Assembly (NCBI GenBank): GCA_007570785.1
Contig: ML664176.1
Location: forward strand, 1,881,836-1,945,835
Length of the DNA stretch: 64,000 nucleotides
Source of the DNA: Antilocapra americana
Taxonomy: Eukaryota; Chordata; Mammalia; Artiodactyla; Antilocapridae
Reading direction: 5' to 3'
Shown here: one piece after another, positions 56,171 through 64,000 of the stretch
Position numbering within the stretch: the first letter of the stretch is position 1
How the letters are laid out: each line of letters opens with the position of its first letter
Notes under the pieces: model-generated
The model's database searches: none
The model's input: only the letters and a program-made list of their open reading frames with translations
Told to the model about the DNA's origin: nothing
Position numbers and translations under genes: made by a program

Positions 56171-58842
56171 ACTGGAAATAAATAATGAAAAACTATCTAG
56201 AAGGTATCAAGCCAATAATTATATTCAGGCCTAAAATCTAACTTATATTTGCCAACAACCAAAATGACAAGGGAAATATGCAGTGATATGTTACATTTCT
56301 CTCACTGTCTTTAAGCAGCAACATACCAATTCCTCAAGGCAAAGAAAACTTTACCCCTGCATATAACTAGTGGTTTGACTTCATGTTTATAAATATCTTT
56401 GATCCACAAACATGTTATCCAAATCTCATTTTTTTTATTGTTCTATAGGCTAAGTTTCTGTTGATACATTTTTTTATCTTTTTTCCTCTCCATTATTCAA
56501 ATTGGATAGTTTCTGTTGATCTATCAAGCTCACTGGCTTTTTTCTCTGACAAGGCCGTTCTGCTATATAATAGGGAACTGATATTGTATTTTTTAGTTCT
56601 AGAGACAGGGCCTGCAAAAAAGGGGGGAAATCCCAAAGACTTCCCCCACCTTCTGTAATCTGAAGGTACTCTTCTGCTCTTAGACCAGAAGAGAAGAGTT
56701 CTCTTCAGTTGTTGTTTCCACACCCAGTGTGCATTGCTAGGTTTGTGGCTGCCTTTGAATCCAAATATGATGATATCAGAGGAAAATAAAGAGAAACTCC
56801 CTCACCACCAGTCTGGTTGAACTTCAAGTTCTGGTCCCTTTCACAATCTGTCTGCTACCATTTTCTTTTCAGTCTTCCAACAGCTGCTTTATGTATTCTG
56901 CCCAGGATTTCTTATTGCTTTTAGTGGCAGAGACAGGGTAGAATGTGTTAACTCCATATGCCATAGGACTGACATTCACAAATCTTATTTTAAAAATGTT
57001 TTTATTTATCAAACTGTTGCAAAGCATGTTGACATGCAAATATGCTACATCCCAAATTTTAACTTCAAGGAAAATACCAGCATGTTCACTGGAGCTTCCA
57101 GGTAACTTTATTGAGCCCTCAGAATAAAACTTCCCTGGCTTTTTCTTTTAATGAAAGAGTATTTTGAGATTGTAGAGTAAGCTGTTAGAAATCTTACAAT
57201 TTTCAATTACTGACCTAAAGTAAATCTGGCTTTTCTTGATACAGTATACCCTAAATATGAAAAAAACAGAAATAAAGCGGATGCTGAAACCGACAAAAGA
57301 CTGCAACTGTCATCAGTCACTAGCAGTTTCAAATTTCTGTGTTCCCCAAACACATTCCTGCTCTCACTGATTAACTGTATATCAAATAATGACCTTAAAA
57401 AATACATTCTGCTATTAAAATACTTACCAATTTATGTTAAATATGTTAGTTGCTCATGAGATTTTGACAATAGGTTTCTGCTACTTAAAGAAAACAAAAA
57501 ACAAAAAAATCTTGGAAACCCATGACACTAGGAAAGGACAATGTTCTTCAGGCTGAGAGTGCCCATCCCCCACCTCTCAAGGGCACACGGTCACTCACAC
57601 AAATACAGATAGACACACAAAGGGTCAAAATTCCCATAAACAAAATACACTTTTATCAGTCTGTAACTCTATCACTAAAAATCACCCCCTCTGAGTTGAA
57701 ACCAAGTAGCTCTATATGTTTTCTCAAACTAAACTGAACCCATTATTCCTTTCAGCCAGGACCTTGGCTCAACACACACATACCCCAGGGGAACTCAGGG
57801 TTCATGGAATGACAATGTCATAAACAAACTCCCTTCAAACCTAGGTGAATAGGTCTGTAAAAGATTAATCGTGCACTTCCTGCAGGAACTCCTATGGTAG
57901 GAGCTTGAGAGAAACTACCAGGTAGTACAGTGGGAAGAAAAATGACAGCAAAGTTGCAAAAGCGACATGAGAAGTGGGTGTTGTGCTTGACACAGAGGAA
58001 GGTCATGGAACTGGATTTCCTTGATGCATCTCCGTTCAGGTCGTTTCCTCGTCTCTGTTTAAATGCTGTGGCCACGTGCTCTGGAAACACTCTCCTGTGG
58101 GTTTAGACTTGAAATATGCCCAGTAGCTCTCAGAAGGACAGGGTCAAATATCTGGGAGGCAAACGCAGGCTCCTTCTTCATGTGTCACATGGCCACTTCC
58201 CTTTTGCTGGGAAATAAACAGGTGGACTATCACTCTATTCACCAGTGTGAAGTATGGACACAGAGGGAGCATTTATCTTCCCAATCGACCTTTATCCAGG
58301 ACAAAGCCCTGTTCTTGCCTTGCTTCAAAGTCACCTACTTACACACACATTTCCTCAGAAGTCAGAATCTTTTGCTTAATAGGGGAAAAATGAGTTGGCT
58401 CTGGAAGGAAAAAACAGAAAGCTGACTTGCAAGGCACTCTGTAAGCCCTTCCCAAAGCTATACGCACACACGGGGCTTCACTTCTCTCCTTCACAAGGGC
58501 ACACGATCACTAATAGCATTAATGGAAGTTTCTCACAAGCAGTAAGGGCTTAAAAGTAGATCCCTTTAAATGCTACACTTCAAGTTAAAATTTGATGCTA
58601 GTCAGGCTAGCAGATAGTAAAAACACCTCTAGAGTTGGAGTAGAATCAAATTCCTACTCCTTTCCATTAAAACATCCTGTTCGTTGGATTATTTCTCTAA
58701 TAGTCCTCTTCAAGGAACTTTGCACAAATGGAAGTTTCACACCATGATTTATGAACTCTTGGACATGAGATAACCTGAGTCAGAGAAAAAAAATCCATGT
58801 GGGCCTGGATATGAGGAGTGGTTTAGAAGCTTCTTGGTGGAA
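56171..58842. other. Unassigned stretch
   Basis: A possible antisense LINE piece at 56455-56560 (caaattggatagtttctgtt, gatctatcaagctcactggc). The part at 57500-58450 has opposing open frames of 90 codons (57818-58090, minus) and 120 codons (58063-58425, plus) without a domain, and shows no repeat I can name. Confidence 0.4.
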
Positions 58843-58861
58843 TAGCACCCCCTGGTGGCAG
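58843..58861 (-). promoter_or_regulatory. Strong CTCF-type motif
   Basis: On the minus strand the site reads CTGCCACCAGGGGGTGCTA, an almost ideal match to the CTCF core (CCACCAGGGGGCGCTA type), with T for C in the GC pair. It lies in non-repetitive sequence. CTCF is the zinc-finger protein that anchors chromatin loops and insulators; occupancy is inferred from the motif. Confidence 0.7.
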
Positions 58862-58999
58862 AAATAGGGAGTGAGTGAGGTCCTAGGAGCCTGTGGTATC
58901 AAAGAGTACCAACACCAGAAAATCTACAACTTCAGGTATTCCCACTCTGTCATCCTTAACTACCCCATTTCAGCAGAATTCCTTCATGCTGTGTGTCCA

Positions 59000-59830
59000 G
59001 GAATTTTGTCTGGTAGACATTTCTATTGAACACTTGCCCGACAAGGATTTAGTTCAACTACGAAACAAGAACTATGCTGAGTTTCCAGTAACTGAAAAAG
59101 ACATAGGGCCTGCATTCATAAGCTAAGACTTACAATTTAATATTCAGCGAGTTCTGTGTTCAAGGCATACATGAGGTACCACAAGGACACACAGAAGGAA
59201 GTGCTGCTCAGATAGAAATTTCAGGAAAGCCTTTCCCAATGGTATGCTTGTACAGGGTCTGTAAGTGTGGCTACACTAGCTAAGTGAAACGTAGAGCAGG
59301 AGAGGACACGATAGAGTGGAGAGTTCTGCATAACTCATGCTGAGAACCACACACCTTTTTATGCAAGCTGAAGAAATACTGTGAGGTTACAGTGCACAAG
59401 GTGCTTATGGGAAGGTGATGAAAAGTAGACAAAGGCCAGAGCATGAGGAGAGGGTGGTGTTAATCCTATAGGCAATGAGTGGGGAATACTGAACATTTCT
59501 GAGCATGACAGTGCCATGAGGGTGCATGCATTTCTGATAGGTTCACTCAGCAGCAGTGGAAGCATCAGGACCCATCAGAGAGACCCATTCTAGCATCAGA
59601 GAGAACCATCAGGGTTGTCTCTATGATACAGGCAAGTGATGGTGTGGACCAAAGAGAAACAGTGGGCATGTAGAGGTAAAGAGAGATGTAGGAGTTTTAA
59701 GAAAGGAATGATTTGTTTGACTTTGCAACTGCTTATTAGTGGTGCTGTAGGCAATGAATTGATTGCAATACAGCTATCAGGGTTAGGATCCAGGTTGGAA
59801 GGTGGAACCAGTTCTTGAAAAAGAGAACAC
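59000..59830 (-). repeat. L2 LINE 3' portion, antisense, very decayed
   Basis: tctattgaacacttgcccga, ctatgctgagtttccagtaa, gaaatttcaggaaagccttt, gcagtggaagcatcaggacc and gaaaggaatgatttgtttga are in the order of reverse-complement L2. The evidence is weak at any single place. Confidence 0.45.
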
Positions 59831-59879
59831 AGAAGGAGAAGCCATTTGGAGGCGCCAGAGAAATACTTTAAAAAAAATC

Positions 59880-61015
59880 TTTTTTTAATTTTAATGTGAG
59901 ATTCATTGAGGTATAATCTACATGCAATAAATGCACCCATTTTAGGTGTTTAGTTCTGAGGTTTGACAAACATAGACAGTCATGTAACTTCTGCTACTGT
60001 CAGGGTATAGAATATTCCCATTGTCTTTCTTCGAAGTCACTCTCTTTCCCTTACCCCAGATCTTGCAGCCACTGATTTGATTTCTATCCTTGCAGTTATT
60101 TGCATTTTCAAAACCTCACAGAAGTGGAATTATACAGTATATGCAGTCTTTTGTTTGCCTTTGCACTTAAAATAATGCTTTTGAGATTCATCCATATTGT
60201 TGCTTGTATCCACAGTTTGTCCTTTTATACTGCTGTGTAGCTTGCCATTGTAGATACCATAAGTTGTTTATCCATTCACCAGTTGATGAACATTTGGGCT
60301 GTTTCCAGTTTGTGGCTAACATAAATAAATTTGCTGTGAATACTCAAGTACAAGTTTATACGAATATTTGTTTTCATTTCTCATGAGTAAAAGCCCAGAA
60401 GTGGGACTTCTTGGTTTTATGGGAGGTACATATCTAAAACTGTAAGTTGTTGCCAGACCTTTCCATGGTACATGTGACATTGCACCCTCACCAGCAATGA
60501 ATGAGAGCTCCAGTGGCACCGCGTCTTTACCAAAGCTTAGTATTGTCAGTATTTTGTGTCAGCCTTCTAATAGGTGTGCAGTAGTGTCTCATTGTAATTT
60601 TTGCTTTTAATTCTTTTTTGGGGGGGGCCACAGCATGTGGCATGGAGGATCTTAGTTCCCCAATCAGAGATCAGACCCATACCCTCTGCAGTAGAAGCAC
60701 AGAGTCATAACCACACAACCACCAGGGAAGTCCCTCACTGTGGTTTTAATTTGCATTTCTCTAATGAATAAGGGTGTTGAACAATTTTTTACATGCTTAT
60801 AAGATCATATCTCTGGTAAGGGTTATTCAACTTATTGGCCCATTCTTTACTGGGCTGTTTGTTTTAGTAATGAATTTTAAGAGTTGCTTATATATTCTTG
60901 TCCTTTATGACAAGTTATTTGCAAATATTTTCTTCTATTCTGTGGCTTGTCTTTTTTATAGTTCTAATGATGCTTTCAAAGAGTAAAAGGACTTAGTTTT
61001 GACCATATCATCAAT
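59880..61015 (-). repeat. Old L1 3' part, antisense
   Basis: Plus-strand reading gives aatgcttttgagattcatcc, gtttatccattcaccagttg, atgaacatttgggctgtttc, gcccagaagtgggacttctt, accctcaccagcaatgaatg, ttaatttgcatttctctaat and gcaaatattttcttctattc, the reverse complement of the L1 ORF2 end and 3' UTR. It is split by a CHR SINE at 60615-60737. Confidence 0.85.
60615..60737 (-). mobile_element. CHR-type SINE, antisense
   Basis: Plus-strand ggggggggccacagcatgtg, gcatggaggatcttagttcc, ccaatcagagatcagaccca and accaccagggaagtccctca is a CHR-1-like SINE in reverse. The L1 resumes with ctgtggttttaatttgcatt. Confidence 0.85.
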
Positions 61016-62777
61016 ATATTTTTATATCAAAAAGAGAAGGATTGTGAATCCCTAATTCAACTTTAGTGCCATCAAGACAGAGATACATTTTGCAAAGCTT
61101 CTGAAGAGTTTCCAGGTGTTTTCTGATTTCTTTTCAAAGAAACTGACAGAGAATTTTGTCTCAATTTTACCTTAGAAAAGCAACTCCTCCAACCATTGAA
61201 AGTTTGCAAGGACATTGGCCTTCGTTTTTTTTTTTCTGTATGAGTAGCTAAAGGCAAGAAAGTTTATTCCAATTTTTCAGTAGCATCTACAATGATAACT
61301 TCAAGACCCTGAATTCAAAGATTTATCTTATTTATATAGTAAAACATAACATATCCGCAGGGTTAAGCTAATTTATGGGTGAAATTCTTTCAGAAAGGTT
61401 CAAGGATTTTTTTTCTTTCTTTTTCCTTGAGAAAAGTATTTAAAATTCTGGCTTTACTTTGTTAGCCGTGGCCAGCAGTCTCTCTCTCTCTCGGCCAGAG
61501 CACCTCTCTGTGGGAGAAAAGTTCTTCATATCTTGCTCCTATTTCTGGATAAAATATATTTTAAATCTTGTGATTTAGAGACCTGCTCCTGATAAAGCTG
61601 ATGCCTTTATGGCTATTTACCAAACTTCTTTCAGGATTTCTGGAAGAATCTAGACATGACATAAACACATGTCTGTGTGAAAAGGAGTAAGTGACACAAA
61701 TGAAAGGAGCTTCCAGCTTCACTATATACCAAAAGCAGATTCATCATCAGGTATACAGAAGCACCATCTGTGCAAAATCTGAAGCTTTTATTCCCAGGCA
61801 AAGTTATGTTTTGTGGAGAACAAAACTTTTTACCATTTCCAGCAAAAAGGAATTTAAAGGGGTTATTCTAACAGCCAATATACATGTGCATGATCCCAAA
61901 AGCTGGGAGTAAAATAGACTGCTGATATCCAAAAGAAATAGAAAGGAGTAGGCTTGAAATCCAAAATACTCACTGGATTGCCATTTTGTACTCCCTTGCG
62001 CAGTGGCCTTGATCAATGGAACACAACAAAAACAAGATTGCCAAGGCTTCTAATTTTACAGGGAATAGGTTCTGGTATCTTTAGCAATTAAGTAAATTAA
62101 ACAACCTCATCTAACCTATGAGTCTGGAAAAGGGTAAAGGGAACGTGGAAGTGTGGTGAGAGAAAACGACTATGATTTTCATTATGAACCTGAAGACTAG
62201 CTCAGAAGCAAGGACTGGAACATCTGTGTTTTAGGTTACTTAATATTTCATGTCTTCCCCTCCCCCTGCCCAAAACAACCTAATACAAAAAATATCAGCA
62301 GTGGCTAGTGGGTTAAGATTCCCATGTAAGTAAAACTGAATTGATGGATTTTCAAATTTGCTCCTTGAAGAATATTAACTTTTCACACACACACACACAG
62401 AACAAGAATGGATTCTGTAGGACATAAGAGGTGGACCACACTTAGTATTTTCCATTTCTCCTCCAGATCTACCCTCCCCCCTCCTCTATCTGCCCTGTTC
62501 TCTGCCCCAAGCTGATCCACTTGGATCTCAATAACGAGACCCCCCCCCATCTTCTGACATGCGGTTGGGTGTTGACTAATAGGGAGCTTTAGCAGGAGAT
62601 CACAGGAAGGGAGAAGAAGGCATCCAGAGCATCTATTTGATTGGCTAGGCCTGATTCTCTCTAGATGGCCTTTTACATATAACTTTATGCTTTTAGATTT
62701 GAATTCTGGGAGCTTCTCCCTTTACCCATCCTTTTGGACTTAGGGATGTTTATATGCTGTCCATTTTTCTTTGAATG
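61016..62777. other. Unassigned stretch
   Basis: Holds a short CT run at 61480-61492, an AC run at 62384-62399 and a C run at about 62540-62549. No gene or interspersed repeat recognised. Confidence 0.4.
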
Positions 62778-62990
62778 GACCTACTCATTGGAAAAGACCC
62801 TGATGCTGGCAAAGATTGAGGGCTGGAGGAGAAGAGGGAGACAGCGGATGAAATGGGTTAGATGGCATCACCGACTCGATGGACATGAATTTGAGCAAAC
62901 TCCAGAAGATAGTGAAGGACAGGAAAGCCTGACGTGCTACAGTTCATGGGGTTGCAAAGAGTTTGACATGACTGAGCAACTAAGCAACAA
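62778..62990 (+). mobile_element. BovB (RTE) LINE, 3' end
   Basis: ctactcattggaaaagaccc, tgatgctggcaaagattgag, ggctggaggagaagagggag, gatggcatcaccgactcgat and catggggttgcaaagagttt, ending gactgagcaactaagcaac. About 210 bp of the 3' terminus. Confidence 0.93.
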
Positions 62991-64000
62991 TTCCTCTTGG
63001 AATAGTACCTCTATTTCTATTGGGAACTTCATTAAACCCTTCTGTAATTACTTTAATGTGAGTACACCCTTTGTTTCCTTTTGGAGTCTTGTCTGATAGA
63101 ACTTCCCTGGGGAGGTGAACGTCAGACTGGATCTTTCAGGGTGCATGGAAGATCACCAGGACAAAGTGCATATGACAGAAAAGCATCTATTTCATCAGCA
63201 TTTTGGGACCTAAAGGACTGACACTGCCAAATACGTTCTAGAAACCACAAGGTTAGCTAGGGCATGCTCTTGGCAGGAACATGATGGAAGATGAAACTGG
63301 AAAAAGCATAGACCACAAAGAGACTCAGCGCCAACACATGGGATGCCATCCTAGGAGGGGCAGGAACAGAATCCAAAATTGTTTACTTACATTTGTGGCT
63401 AGAAATTTTATTATCTTCTCCTTCTGAAAACCATTGCCTTACTGGAAATAAATCCTCATAATGAGTAAAAAAGAAAGGGCATGACACTTTTAAAAGGGCA
63501 GTGACATCCCCTCTACACTTGGCTCAGAAACGACTCTTACCCTGTCAGATGCCAACATGGTACATGGAATCACAGCAGTCTGCTCCAGTCCACACCAAAA
63601 GAACAATTTCCCCTCTTTCATCCTCCCTTCTCCATAGAGCAGCTGAGCAGGCCCCTGGGAGAATTCTGACTCTCTTGACTTGGCAGGATCTACGGACATG
63701 TACAGAATAGCATTCTTTGCTTTGTTTAGAAACATCTGTGGGAAATCATGGGCATCAGTGTGTCACTGATGGCAAGAGCTCAGGCTTCTGATACAAAGCC
63801 CTTTCTCTAGGCTGAGTGGCAGCCCCTACAATTCTTGGTATTCCTCTGGTAGACTACTGACTATCTCCAATACCAGCTGGCTTCAAAGCACTCAGCTGGC
63901 TTTTACAGAGTTTCTGGGCCAACGGGTCTTAAGTTCCCATTGTGCTTTCCATGCCAAGCATTTCTGGACTTTTGAATGTCACCGATATCCTTCAAAGTAC
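62991..64000. other. Unassigned stretch
   Basis: No gene or repeat recognised to the end of the window. Opposing short frames at 63490-63735 carry no domain. Confidence 0.4.

Noticed and set aside
58063..58425. 120-codon plus-strand frame
   Set aside because: No domain, overlapped by an open frame on the other strand, no splice-site context supporting an exon.
1..64000. CRISPR arrays, phage, operons, toxin-antitoxin or other bacterial-type systems
   Set aside because: The DNA is clearly mammalian; repeats are interspersed retroelements and microsatellites, with no direct-repeat/spacer pattern or operon-like gene order.

Overview
The window is nuclear DNA from a ruminant, most likely a bovid. 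It holds several 3'-anchored copies of the BovB (RTE) LINE, tRNA-derived Bov-tA/Bov-A2 SINEs, cetartiodactyl CHR-type SINEs, L1 copies with the 3' end typical of bovid L1, and a solo LTR resembling the ruminant BTLTR1 group. Older mammalian repeats (MIR, L2, MER5A, MaLR-type LTRs) fill the space between. Nothing in the sequence separates cattle from sheep, goat or buffalo.

I find no host protein-coding gene, rRNA, tRNA gene or CRISPR array. The only frames with recognisable protein homology are retrotransposon reading frames: BovB reverse transcriptase at 7763-9010 and 35537-36271, and L1 ORF1/ORF2 at 30404-31600 and 48220-52994. All are broken. The window therefore looks intergenic or deep intronic. 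Repeat names rest on recognised family sequence, not on a search.

Layout. 1-6.7 kb: MIRs, an L1 3' end inside a MIR, a Bov-tA, a solo LTR, a (TA)n(CA)n microsatellite, a BovB 3' end. 7.1-9.4 kb: a 400-N gap flanked by about 110 bp inverted arms, then a 1.6 kb BovB. 9.4-30 kb: mostly unassigned sequence with CHR SINEs, MIRs, a long L2, MER5A, two MaLR-type LTRs and a very short L1 insertion. 30.4-32.2 kb: two 5'-truncated L1s side by side, the first with a 100-N gap. 34.7-36.6 kb: Bov-tA, L2, MIR and a second BovB. 38.6-42.7 kb: L2, MIR, L1 and SINEs. 44.1-56.2 kb: an ancient L1 (ORF1 and ORF2 parts) split by a 7.9 kb near-full-length younger L1 (45463-53349) with perfect 15 bp target-site duplications, and again by a Bov-A2. 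56.2-64 kb: unassigned sequence with one strong CTCF-type motif, antisense L2 and L1, and a BovB tail.

The most useful observations are: the diverged inverted repeat around the 400-N gap; the nested L1 with its own 5' UTR, YY1-type site, about 145 bp tandem repeats and a 194-codon antisense open frame; a frame-consistent prediction of the true size of the 100-N gap; a 56 bp L1 insertion with perfect duplications; and the CTCF-type motif at 58.8 kb. I see no sign of a new multi-gene system.
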